A DNA stretch of 14,305 bases from Myxococcota bacterium (lineage in GTDB: Bacteria; Myxococcota_C; UBA6777): contig CAUJFU010000504.1 in the NCBI GenBank assembly GCA_963169055.1, positions 1 to 14,305 of the forward strand. Direction: 5' to 3'. The notes below the pieces were generated by a model. It did not search any database, had not been told where the DNA came from, and was given only the letters and a program-made list of their open reading frames with translations. The position numbers and the translations under genes are program-made. Shown piece by piece: positions 1 through 6,860 of this stretch; positions within the stretch are counted from its first letter, which is position 1, and the number at the start of each line of letters is the position of its first letter.

Positions 1-35
1 TGGCTGTTTTCAATGACCGTGTCGGTTGCGCGGTT

Positions 36-90
36 CGGGGTCCTGGGGCCCCCCGCCCCTTCTGGGGCGTGGGGTCAACCCCCACGAAAA
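36..90 (+). repeat. Module B repeat, copy 5 (two-hairpin element)
   Basis: This short copy of a repeat found five times in the window begins at CGGGGTC. Hairpin 1 pairs GGGGC (45-49) with GCCCC (55-59). Hairpin 2 pairs CGTGGGG (68-74) with CCCCACG (80-86). The order and spacing match the copy at 2554-2682, although the hairpin 1 stem sequence differs. It lies 20 bases beyond the stop codon of the minus-strand gene at 110-1225, so it would be transcribed as that gene's 3' UTR. It has no T-tract, so an intrinsic terminator is not evident. Confidence 0.6.
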
Positions 91-109
91 CGACCCAAAT
101 GCGTAAGTT

Positions 110-1225
110 CTAGGCAGCGGGGTGAGTGTTGTGGGAGTCGAGGTGCCACCAACGTTGGAACCATCGGCGGAGGGGGGGGAGGCGGAAGTTGTGGATGGGA
201 CGGAGAGTGTAGAGATCGGAGAAGCCGAATGGGAGTAGGCGTAGAGTTTGGAGGAGGTGGCTATCGAGGGGAGGGCAATGCGCGAGGAGAAGTTGTTGGA
301 ACTCGGTGTGATGGAGAGGATAGAGATGGAGGGCGGGGTGGATGGATTCGATGGCGAGGCCGTATTGGGCAAAACGTCGCCAGAAGCGTTGGGCTTTGCG
401 TTCAAGCCAAGCGAGAGAGAGGGGGCAAAAAGCCATGTAGATGCGGGATTCTGGGGCGGGTCGGAGAGCGAGCAGGGCTTTGTGCAAGAAGCACCATGCG
501 TGGTAGTCATCCCAAGGCGGATCGAGGACGATAGCGTCGAAGCAGTAGGCGAGATCGCGAGGGAGTGCGCCAAGAAACAGGTCGATGGCATGGGTGCGGA
601 TGTGTGGGGCGTGGGTGCGGATGTGGTCGAGTAGTCGGGGATCGAATTCGATCACGTCGATGGGGCCGTGGTGATGTAAGGCGAGAGCGAGGGAGGCGAG
701 GTCGTCATCGCCAAGTAGGAGGATACGTGCATCTTTCGGAGTTTCGGAGAGGATGTGTCGGCATCGGCGTTCGGTGGAATCAGGGCTACAATAAAGCTGA
801 TCGTAATCGAGTTTGGCGTGGGGGCGAGTGCTGCAATAGGCAGCGAAAGATGCGGATACATCGAAGGTTTGGCGAGGTTGTTGGTGGGCGAGAGTGAGTA
901 GGCGTAAGCTGGTTTCAAGGAGGACGTGGAGGGTTGCGCGCTGTTGGCGAGGGCTGGTGGGGATATCGATAGGTGCGGAGAAGTCGGAGATTTGGCGGGG
1001 TGTTGTGGAGAAGTCGGAGGTTTGGCGAGGTGGTGTAAAAGAGGCGGTAGATGGGAGATCGTGGAGCATACGTTCGAGGATGTTGCCTTGTTGTTGGAGT
1101 CGGTGGGTTGCGGCGAGCAGTTGGTGCGGGTTGGGCAGGAGGTGAGAGCGGTTTTCGGCGGGAGGTTCGAGGCCAAGGGCTTCAAAGAGTAGGTGGAGAT
1201 AATTGCGCAGAGACTGTTCGGTCAT
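110..1225 (-). CDS. BpsA-like (bis-aminopropyl spermidine synthase family) protein, second paralogue
   Basis: This 371-residue protein resembles the C-terminal catalytic domain of branched-chain polyamine synthase BpsA, a Rossmann-fold aminopropyltransferase that adds aminopropyl groups to spermidine from decarboxylated SAM. Visible family motifs are YDQLYCSPDSTERR (141-154), GDDDL (172-176), an acidic strand VIEFDPRLL (191-199), and DPPWD (235-239), where the family usually has DPPY. The N-terminal 130 residues are variable and contain PRQ(T/I)SDFS repeats. The ATG at 1225 is chosen because it overlaps the stop of the upstream paralogue (ATGA, 1222-1225), which implies translational coupling. 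Longer readings would need TTG or GTG starts. The true substrate is not shown by the sequence; a SAM-dependent methyltransferase role is an alternative. Confidence 0.8.
   Translation of the reverse strand: MTEQSLRNYLHLLFEALGLEPPAENRSHLLPNPHQLLAATHRLQQQGNILERMLHDLPSTASFTPPRQTSDFSTTPRQISDFSAPIDIPTSPRQQRATLHVLLETSLRLLTLAHQQPRQTFDVSASFAAYCSTRPHAKLDYDQLYCSPDSTERRCRHILSETPKDARILLLGDDDLASLALALHHHGPIDVIEFDPRLLDHIRTHAPHIRTHAIDLFLGALPRDLAYCFDAIVLDPPWDDYHAWCFLHKALLALRPAPESRIYMAFCPLSLAWLERKAQRFWRRFAQYGLAIESIHPALHLYPLHHTEFQQLLLAHCPPLDSHLLQTLRLLPFGFSDLYTLRPIHNFRLPPLRRWFQRWWHLDSHNTHPAA
977..1036. repeat. Two-unit 30-bp in-frame tandem repeat inside the second BpsA-like gene
   Basis: Units 977-1006 and 1007-1036 each begin GGAGAAGTCGGAG on the plus strand. 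On the coding strand they give PRQTSDFSTT and PRQISDFSAP. A degenerate third copy of the same motif (PRQTFDVSA, residues 118-126) lies nearby, outside the tandem pair. The period is a multiple of three, so the reading frame is kept. Confidence 0.7.
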
Positions 1226-2400
1226 GTGGGGGCCGTTGTGGGGCTGTGGGTGAGCCACCAAGTGAAGAGGGCTTTGCGGAGCGGGTTGATGCGGAAAGGC
1301 TCGATGCGACGGAGTTCGTAGAGATGAGCGAAGGTGTAGGGTACTTCGCGCAGGGCGTCAAGGAGGGGGGATTCGACGGTGGGGAGGTGGAGTCCAAAAG
1401 CGCGTTGATAGTCGGGAGTGCGCATGGGAGAGAGGTCGTAGAGGTGGCAAGCGGGATCGATGGATTCGCAAAACAGCCCGTAGCGGGAAAGGCGAGTCCA
1501 AAAGCGCCGCATCTGTGCGCCGAAGAGTTCCATTTGGATGGGGCAAAAGGCGAGCAAGATCCGAGCAGAGGGGGATTCGCGCAAGCAGTAGAGGGCGCGA
1601 CTGAGAAAGGCCCAAGCTCCGCCGATATCCCAAGGCGGATCGAGGATGACTGTATCAAATTGGCCGAACATTGAGCGTGGGACACCGCCAAGGATCAGGT
1701 CGATCTTGTGGCGTTGGACACGGGGTGCTTGGTCAGCGATAAAGTCGAGCAATCGGGAGTCGAGGTCGATCACGTGGATCTCGCCTGCAAAGCGTTCAGA
1801 CAACACAATGCTACCAAGGTCATCGTCTCCGACAAACAAGACGCGCCCGTTGGGATCGGTGGTGACTTCGAGGATCTTGTTGACGCGTCGCTCGGTGGAA
1901 TCGGGGGTGCAGTAGAGTTGATCGTAGCGGACTTCGACAGGAGGGCGTTTGGCGAGGCGCTCGCAAGTGCTCGGATGTGCGCTTCTTGGGGCGTGTGCGC
2001 TGCGGTAGTCGAGGGAGAGCAAGGCGGCGGCGCTTTCGGCATAAAATCGTGCAAACAACCGTTGGATGCGGGTTTGTGTAGGGTCGCGGTCGAGAAACTC
2101 GTACAATTGGCTGAGGCGGCGGTGCAGTTGTCGTTCGTGGGAGGCAAACGCACGCGGTGAGAGGTGAGGCCAGTCGTCAGGCAGGGGATCTCCAAAGTGC
2201 GCAAACAAGTGGTGAAGAAATCGGCGGATCTGCGGGGTGGGAGAGGTCGCAAGAGAGAGCGCGGATGATGCGAGAGCAGAAGATAGGGATGATTCTGCAT
2301 TGGCGGAATATCCGGTGGTTTCGGTAGGTATCGAAGAGTCAAGCGGTGTGTGGGCTTGTTGTGACGAAGAGTCAAGCGGTGTGTGGGCTTGTTGGGTCAT
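1222..2400 (-). CDS. BpsA-like (bis-aminopropyl spermidine synthase family) protein, first paralogue
   Basis: This 392-residue protein shares the whole catalytic domain with its downstream neighbour. Motifs are YDQLYCTPDSTERR (159-172), GDDDL (191-195), the ribose-binding-type acidic pair DLD (212-214) and DPPWD (254-258). Established BpsA proteins have an N-terminal winged-helix domain; here the first 60 residues are Ser/Thr/Ala/Gln-rich with an 11-residue tandem duplication (QQAHTPLDSS). The start at 2400 is preferred because GGAG (complement of 2406-2409) sits 5 bases upstream. An upstream in-frame ATG at 2505 lies inside a repeat that also precedes the antiporter gene, so it is probably not used. 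The gene heads a two-gene unit and lies directly downstream of the module A repeat. The aminopropyltransferase reaction is inferred from family. Confidence 0.82.
   Translation of the reverse strand: MTQQAHTPLDSSSQQAHTPLDSSIPTETTGYSANAESSLSSALASSALSLATSPTPQIRRFLHHLFAHFGDPLPDDWPHLSPRAFASHERQLHRRLSQLYEFLDRDPTQTRIQRLFARFYAESAAALLSLDYRSAHAPRSAHPSTCERLAKRPPVEVRYDQLYCTPDSTERRVNKILEVTTDPNGRVLFVGDDDLGSIVLSERFAGEIHVIDLDSRLLDFIADQAPRVQRHKIDLILGGVPRSMFGQFDTVILDPPWDIGGAWAFLSRALYCLRESPSARILLAFCPIQMELFGAQMRRFWTRLSRYGLFCESIDPACHLYDLSPMRTPDYQRAFGLHLPTVESPLLDALREVPYTFAHLYELRRIEPFRINPLRKALFTWWLTHSPTTAPT
2332..2394. repeat. 33-bp in-frame tandem duplication at the start of the first BpsA-like gene
   Basis: A 30-bp stretch (2332-2361) recurs identically at 2365-2394, giving a period of 33 bp. 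It encodes two copies of QQAHTPLDSS immediately after the start codon. The identity at DNA level suggests a recent duplication. Confidence 0.85.
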
Positions 2401-2431
2401 GATCGCTCCAAGGCGCTGAACAACAGAGATG

Positions 2432-2553
2432 ATATGAAATCCGAGAGAAGTGTGATCGAAGGGTCGATGCGATCCGCTGTAGATGCCCTGTGGTTGGGCA
2501 GCCACGGGGGGCTGCCCCTACGTTTTGGCGCACACAACGGGTGGATTTCGTAT
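2432..2553 (+). mobile_element. Module A, copy 1: MITE-like element with terminal inverted repeats
   Basis: The 122-bp element begins ATATGAAATCC (2432-2442) and ends GGATTTCGTAT (2543-2553), whose reverse complement ATACGAAATCC matches the left end at 10 of 11 positions. The centre holds a perfect 8-bp stem, GGGCAGCC (2496-2503) with GGCTGCCC (2510-2517), followed by CCTAC. A second copy with the same internal sequence and ends is at 10948-11070. It encodes nothing plausible. In both copies the element ends within about 35 bases upstream of a minus-strand start codon. No clear target-site duplication was seen. Confidence 0.7.
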
Positions 2554-2682
2554 AAAAAAGCCGTGTTCGCGGACGTTCAAGCGGCAGGACTGTTTGTTTG
2601 AAACATCATCGATCACTCCGCCGACACGGGGTCAAGGGAGCCGTGCTCCCTTGTGGGGTGTGGGGTGAAACCCCACAACACC
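2554..2682 (+). repeat. Module B repeat, copy 1 (two-hairpin element)
   Basis: This is one of the two longest copies and abuts module A. It runs from an A-tract followed by GCCGTGTTCGCGG, through AAGCGG and GTTTGAAAC, to ACGGGGTC and then the hairpins. Hairpin 1 pairs GGGAGC (2636-2641) with GCTCCC (2645-2650). Hairpin 2 pairs GTGGGGT (2660-2666) with ACCCCAC (2670-2676). The copy at 12829-12952 aligns with it along its full length. It lies 14 bases beyond the stop of the minus-strand methyltransferase gene, so both hairpins would be in that transcript's 3' UTR. Confidence 0.75.
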
Positions 2683-2696
2683 GAGATCAACAGAGA

Positions 2697-3302
2697 TCAC
2701 TTCCATAACAGGGGAAGGCTAAACAGCCAAGGGATCAAGCGCCATGATCCGCGCATATAGTCGCGGTATTCATCGCCAAAGCGGGATTGCAACAAGGCTT
2801 CTTCGCGGTGGATACGCCACGCAAAGAGCAGCGCGGCGCTGATGCCAAAGAGTCCCAAGGCAAGGGCATTGCGTCCGATCAGCAATAGGCCCGTCATTTC
2901 GAGCAGAGTTCCTGTATAAGACGGATGGCGGAGCAAGCGATAGACGCCTTGACGGACGATCTGGTGATCGGGTCGCAGGCAGAGTTGGTAGGTAAAATAC
3001 CGATCCAACGTGCGGATCGCGATTCGGCGCAAAGCGATTCCACCCAACATGACACCCAAACCGACAGAGCGCACCAGCCAAGACGAGAGCCAAGGTGTTG
3101 GTGAGAGAAAAAACGGCAGGAACAAAGCGACCCACCACAGAAGAAAGATCGCTGTTGCGAAGGCCAAAAAGCGTTCTTCGTCGGGGGGGCGTTGATCTTC
3201 GGGATGGGGGGAGCGTTCGGGAGCGTGCCAAAAGTCCCAGATGTAGAGGCTGAGACAGAGGGCGTAGGGGAGATGTGCAAGGAGAGCGGAGAAAGAAGGC
3301 AT
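2697..3302 (-). CDS. Isoprenylcysteine carboxyl methyltransferase (ICMT) family membrane protein
   Basis: This 201-residue integral membrane protein shows the hallmark of ICMT/PEMT-type methyltransferases: GVYRLLRHPSYTG (119-131), then a long hydrophobic stretch, then HREEALLQSRFGDEYRDYMR with the paired glutamates at 167-168 and tyrosines 179 and 182. These residues form the SAM-binding and carboxyl end of the fold in characterised ICMT. Hydrophobic segments lie near residues 8-25, 45-68, 75-91 and 130-163. The eukaryotic enzyme methylates prenylated C-terminal cysteines; the substrate of bacterial members is generally unknown. It starts 9 bases after the stop of the upstream 517-residue gene, so the two are probably cotranscribed. 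No Shine-Dalgarno sequence is visible, which would fit coupled translation. Confidence 0.85.
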   Translation of the reverse strand: MPSFSALLAHLPYALCLSLYIWDFWHAPERSPHPEDQRPPDEERFLAFATAIFLLWWVALFLPFFLSPTPWLSSWLVRSVGLGVMLGGIALRRIAIRTLDRYFTYQLCLRPDHQIVRQGVYRLLRHPSYTGTLLEMTGLLLIGRNALALGLFGISAALLFAWRIHREEALLQSRFGDEYRDYMRGSWRLIPWLFSLPLLWK

Positions 3303-3311
3303 GGAGGGGGG

Positions 3312-4865
3312 TTAGATTTTGCTGACGAGTTTGGCTGCGCCACCGAGGATCTTTTTGCCGACGTTTTTGACGCCATCGATGACTTTGCCAACGCCTTTGC
3401 CGATGGCGCCCGTGATCTTGTTGAGACCTTTGAAGAGTTGGGAGACACCGGGGATCTTTTCGAGGACTTTGCCGACGCCACCGAGGAGTTTGTCGACGAT
3501 TTGGCCCACGCCCGGGATAGCAGAGAGCGCGCCAAGCACAGGGCCCACGCCCGGGATCAAGCTGAGGCCCATCTTGAGGGCTTTGGCGGGGGTGAATTCG
3601 CCGTTGAGCAAGCCGAGAGCGCCGCCGAGGATCTTGCCTGCGCCGCCGAGTTTGTCGAGGACTTTTCCGCCGAACTTATCGAGCAGACCTTTTCCGAGAT
3701 CGCCGAGGTTTTTGCCTTTGCCGATCAGATCCATCACGGTATTGGCGGCTTTTCCGACCACACCGTTGCCGAGTTTGCCGAGGAGGTTTTGGCCGATTTG
3801 CGAGAGTTTGCCGTTGGGGCCGAGGAGTTGGTCTTTGAGGAAGCCACCGGCAGCACCGAGAAGGTTTTGTTTGATATCGCCGCCTTGACCGAGAGTGCCG
3901 AGGAGTTGGTTGGCGAGGTCACCTGCGGGAGTCTGGGCCAATCCCGGGATGTTGTTAAAGAGGTTTTGGCCGAGGTTTTGGAGGGCGGGCATCCCGACGT
4001 TTTGAAGGAGGGCTTCTCCGAGTCCTTGGGGGTTTTGCTGAAGCATCGGCAAGAGTTGTTCGCCGATCTGTTGCATCATGCCGGGTGGAAGGCCCTGAAG
4101 GAGGTTTTGGCCGAGTTGTTGGGGATCGATCATCTGTTGGAGTTGCTGGCCAAGTTGAAGGGGAGAGCCTTGTTGGGCGGCCCCCATCAATTGGTTGGCA
4201 AAGGAGGAGAGGCCGGCATCGGGCATGGCGGCAAGGCTGCGGGGATCGAAGTTGTTGAAGTATTGGGGGGCAAGAGAGCCGAGAGCTTCACGGCCCCAGT
4301 GGGTTGCGGGCATTTGGCCGAGGGTGGAAAGGAACTGTCCGCCCATGCCTTCGAGCTGTCCGCGATTGAGTCCGCTGGCGGCAAAAGAGCCGATGGCGTT
4401 GTCCATGCCGGGGATGGAGGGGAGGACGGATTGTGCAAAGGCCATGGCACCCATGCCTTGGGCTTGTTGGACCATCTGCTGCCCGAGTCCTTGAAGCATA
4501 CCGAATTGTTGGGCTTGGGGGAGATGTCCAAGGCCCATCGCATTCATGGCTTGGAGCGCAAAGCCGCTCATGGCTTGGAGTTGCGCGCCAGCTTGTGCGC
4601 CGACTTGGGCTTGGGAAAACAAGGCTGCGGGGTTGCTAACGACGCCAAGCATGGAGCGTTGCGTGCCTTGGGAGCCGGGGAGTTGCCCTTGGAGTTGCAT
4701 GGCTGCGCCCATCATGCCTTGGAAGGCTTGTTGAACGCCTTGTTGCAGTCCTTGGAGGGCTTGGGCGGCTTGTTGGATGGGGGCTTGGGCTTGTTGAATG
4801 GGGCCTTGTTGGGTGGTGTTGATTTGGGGGAGTTGGGGGTGGCCTTGGCCGCCGATCTTCGTCAT
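3312..4865 (-). CDS. Gln/Gly/Leu/Lys-rich low-complexity protein, function unknown
   Basis: I do not recognise this 517-residue protein. Its first 60 residues are dominated by Gln and Ala (QQAQAPIQQAAQALQGLQQG), and the middle is rich in LQ, GQ and NL units. The last 190 or so residues are cationic, with repeated amphipathic Gly-Lys segments (GKVLDKLGGAGKILGGALG; IGKGVGKVIDGVKNVGKKIL) and PGVG motifs. There is no signal peptide and no long single membrane helix, but the C-terminal part could associate with membranes. The minus-strand reading is supported by GGAG 6 bases before the ATG (after an ACACGGAG context) and by the tight spacing to the next gene. A 632-codon open frame on the plus strand covers the same DNA in codon register and is considered a shadow. 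A structural, secreted or membrane-active role is possible but unproven. Confidence 0.7.
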   Translation of the reverse strand: MTKIGGQGHPQLPQINTTQQGPIQQAQAPIQQAAQALQGLQQGVQQAFQGMMGAAMQLQGQLPGSQGTQRSMLGVVSNPAALFSQAQVGAQAGAQLQAMSGFALQAMNAMGLGHLPQAQQFGMLQGLGQQMVQQAQGMGAMAFAQSVLPSIPGMDNAIGSFAASGLNRGQLEGMGGQFLSTLGQMPATHWGREALGSLAPQYFNNFDPRSLAAMPDAGLSSFANQLMGAAQQGSPLQLGQQLQQMIDPQQLGQNLLQGLPPGMMQQIGEQLLPMLQQNPQGLGEALLQNVGMPALQNLGQNLFNNIPGLAQTPAGDLANQLLGTLGQGGDIKQNLLGAAGGFLKDQLLGPNGKLSQIGQNLLGKLGNGVVGKAANTVMDLIGKGKNLGDLGKGLLDKFGGKVLDKLGGAGKILGGALGLLNGEFTPAKALKMGLSLIPGVGPVLGALSAIPGVGQIVDKLLGGVGKVLEKIPGVSQLFKGLNKITGAIGKGVGKVIDGVKNVGKKILGGAAKLVSKI

Positions 4866-4963
4866 CGCGCTCTCCGTGTGGGCAGGGCAAAAGGGGTGTT
4901 TTCCAAAGCGGTTGATATCTCAGCCGTTTTGTTGGACGGAAAATACTGTGTGATTTTCGTCAT
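4862..4963 (-). CDS. Possible 33-residue leader ORF coupled to the 517-residue gene
   Basis: An ATG at 4963 opens a 33-codon frame starting MTKITQYFPSNK and ending LPTRRAR. Its TGA (4862-4864) overlaps the next ATG as ATGA, the same arrangement seen between the BpsA-like pair. Upstream lies GGGAAGGG, a purine-rich run that is rather close to the ATG for a ribosome site. It begins with the same four residues (MTKI) as the downstream protein, which may be chance. It could be a regulatory leader peptide or simply untranslated leader. Confidence 0.3.
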   Translation of the reverse strand: MTKITQYFPSNKTAEISTALENTPFALPTRRAR

Positions 4964-5021
4964 ACCCTTCCCGAAAGTTGTTTGGTTTTTTTGTCTCAAG
5001 GGTTTTCGCAGAAGAGCGATG

Positions 5022-6860
5022 TTATTTGGGGAGAGAGAGGGCTTTCCAGCGCCAACGGCGGACTTTACCGCTTTGGTGGAGGGTGAGTAAGAGCTGCTGT
5101 TTTGGATCGAGATCGGCGTCGAGCAGGGGATCTGCGGAGAAGTCGATTTCTTGGAAAGGTAGGAGGGGCTGTGTGGAGGGTGTGTGGGTTTGAAATAGAG
5201 CGAGCTTTTGGGGAAAGAGCACAAGCAAAGCGGGCGCATGGGAGTGATGAAAAAGGCGATGACAGGGGGAAGGTGGCCGATCGTCTTGAGAACTGGGCGG
5301 AGTGATGGAGCGCGTGGCGGGGGCTTTGTGGGAGAGGATATGCCAAACGACGGTACCTTGGTGCGTACACCACGCCAATCGATCGGAGTGGTGGAGCAAA
5401 GCGAGCGCGTGGTGAGGCGGTGGAGGGAGAGGCGTTGGCAGAGAAGAAGAGGGCGTTGGGGAGGATATCTTGGGGGGCGGGTAGGGGTGAGAGCGGATCG
5501 GTTGATGCAAACCGCCCGACCATAGGGTTGTACAGTCAGGGGACCATGCGAGGCTGTCAGGTGCGCGAGGGAGTTTGAACGCTTTTGGGGCGGATGTGTA
5601 AGGGGGCGTGGAGGTGTAGATCTGTCCGTAAGCATCGCTCCATGCAAGGCGTTGTTGAGTCGGGCAGTAGGCGAGATTGTTGTCTGTTCCAAAGAACGGG
5701 CCAAGAGTGTTTGGAAGAGGCCGCAGAACAAGAGACAGGCGGGGCGGAGGGGTGGTGTGTGTGGAAGGCAGAGAAAGGCGTGATGTGGGCGGTGGGGTCG
5801 AGGCTTTGGCGGGAAAAGTAGCGGGCGTTTTAGGGATAGGTGATTTGGTTGGAGAGGATTTGGATGGAGAGGGTTTGGGCAAGAAGGCGTCGGGTAGGGG
5901 AAAGAGTTGGAGGGCGTGGGGGATGGTGAGTTCTTGGAGGTTCGGGAGGTGGAGTAAGCCGCCGATCAGCCCGATGGCGAGGGTGGGTGGATGCGAGAGC
6001 CAGAGCAGGTTAGAGGCATGGAGCGTTTGGGAGTGTTGTTGGTGGAGGAGTTGGTGATCTTGAAGGGAATACAAACGGAGGGCCGAAGGGAGGGCGAGGG
6101 CGACAGATGGGGTGTTGGGGAGGATGCGGATCTTGGCTTGGCTGTGGCGGTAACGCAAAAGCCCGTGGATGTGGAGTTTCGAGGGTTCTTCTTGGAGTTG
6201 AGGGAGCAGAGGCGGGGCAGTCGAGGGAAGGGTGGGAGTTGTGTGTGGGGTGGGGTGCCGCGAAAGCGGCGGTGTGTGGGGCGGGATGGTGTGATGTGGA
6301 AGCGGCGGTGTTGTGGGCGGGACGGGAGTGACAGAAGGGGTACGAGCGACCGGTGAAGAATGAAAAGGATGGGGATGTTTGCGTGGTCTGGGCGTTGCGT
6401 GTGTGGGAAGGGCGGGGCGGACGTCGAGGATGAATTCGATCACTTGGCCAAATCGGAGGTGGTTGCGTTTTTGAAGTTGAGACACGGGAATGTCGATCTG
6501 TCCGATTAGCTCGATGCGATGGACATCTTTGTCGTAAAGAGCGATGCGGAGGGTATGGTGTTTGAGCAAGGCAAAGATCTGTTTTTGTTGCCAGTAGGGG
6601 CGAAGCGTATTGCGTTGGACTTTGGTTTCGAGGCGTTGGTTGTTGCCTTCGATAACAACGAACACATCGGGCAGAGAGCTTTCTCCGAAGCCTAGATCCC
6701 ATGCGTGGGCGTTGGCTTTGTGAGGGAGGATGCGTGCGCGTCGAGGGGCGATCTCCAAGAGGGCGGGCCGAGGGGAAGCATGGGCGAGGTGTGGAAACAA
6801 GAATAGGATGGAAAGAAGCCATCGCATAGGGAAGATCAAGCTCTCGGAGAGGATCGGCAT
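5022..6860 (-). CDS. Exported protein with C2-like domain, Pro-rich linker and WD40-like propeller
   Basis: This 612-residue protein begins with a signal peptide (core MRWLLSILFLFPHLAHA, likely cleaved after Ala28). Residues 33-135 resemble a C2 domain: LPDVFVVIEG, TKVQRNTLRPYW, and YDKDVHRIELIG. Acidic residues D55, D65, D110, D112 and E117 sit where C2 domains place Ca2+ ligands, with Glu replacing the last Asp. Residues from about 145 to 250, and again near 340-390, are Pro/Ser/Thr/His-rich linkers. From about 400 to the end there are degenerate beta-propeller blades (DSLAWSPDCTTLWSGG; a final LTLHQSGKVRRWRW). The ATG at 6860 is preferred since AGGAG lies 6 bases upstream; the ATG at 6827 is an alternative with no such site. 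The gene is divergent from the HEAT-repeat gene. The ligand and partner are unknown. Confidence 0.75.
   Translation of the reverse strand: MPILSESLIFPMRWLLSILFLFPHLAHASPRPALLEIAPRRARILPHKANAHAWDLGFGESSLPDVFVVIEGNNQRLETKVQRNTLRPYWQQKQIFALLKHHTLRIALYDKDVHRIELIGQIDIPVSQLQKRNHLRFGQVIEFILDVRPALPTHATPRPRKHPHPFHSSPVARTPSVTPVPPTTPPLPHHTIPPHTPPLSRHPTPHTTPTLPSTAPPLLPQLQEEPSKLHIHGLLRYRHSQAKIRILPNTPSVALALPSALRLYSLQDHQLLHQQHSQTLHASNLLWLSHPPTLAIGLIGGLLHLPNLQELTIPHALQLFPLPDAFLPKPSPSKSSPTKSPIPKTPATFPAKASTPPPTSRLSLPSTHTTPPPRLSLVLRPLPNTLGPFFGTDNNLAYCPTQQRLAWSDAYGQIYTSTPPYTSAPKAFKLPRAPDSLAWSPDCTTLWSGGLHQPIRSHPYPPPKISSPTPSSSLPTPLPPPPHHALALLHHSDRLAWCTHQGTVVWHILSHKAPATRSITPPSSQDDRPPSPCHRLFHHSHAPALLVLFPQKLALFQTHTPSTQPLLPFQEIDFSADPLLDADLDPKQQLLLTLHQSGKVRRWRWKALSLPK

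Noticed and set aside
2401-2505. Upstream ATG start for the first BpsA-like gene giving an MAAQPQG N-terminus
   Set aside because: The same residues arise upstream of the unrelated antiporter gene because both come from module A. The ATG at 2400 has a good ribosome site.
3192-5090. A 632-codon open frame on the plus strand over the Gln/Gly/Lys-rich gene
   Set aside because: It is in exact codon register with the minus-strand gene, so a stop would need Leu TTA/CTA or Ser TCA codons there, which are rare in this GC-rich DNA. It also overlaps the ICMT gene and the start region of its neighbours, and has an acidic shadow-like composition.
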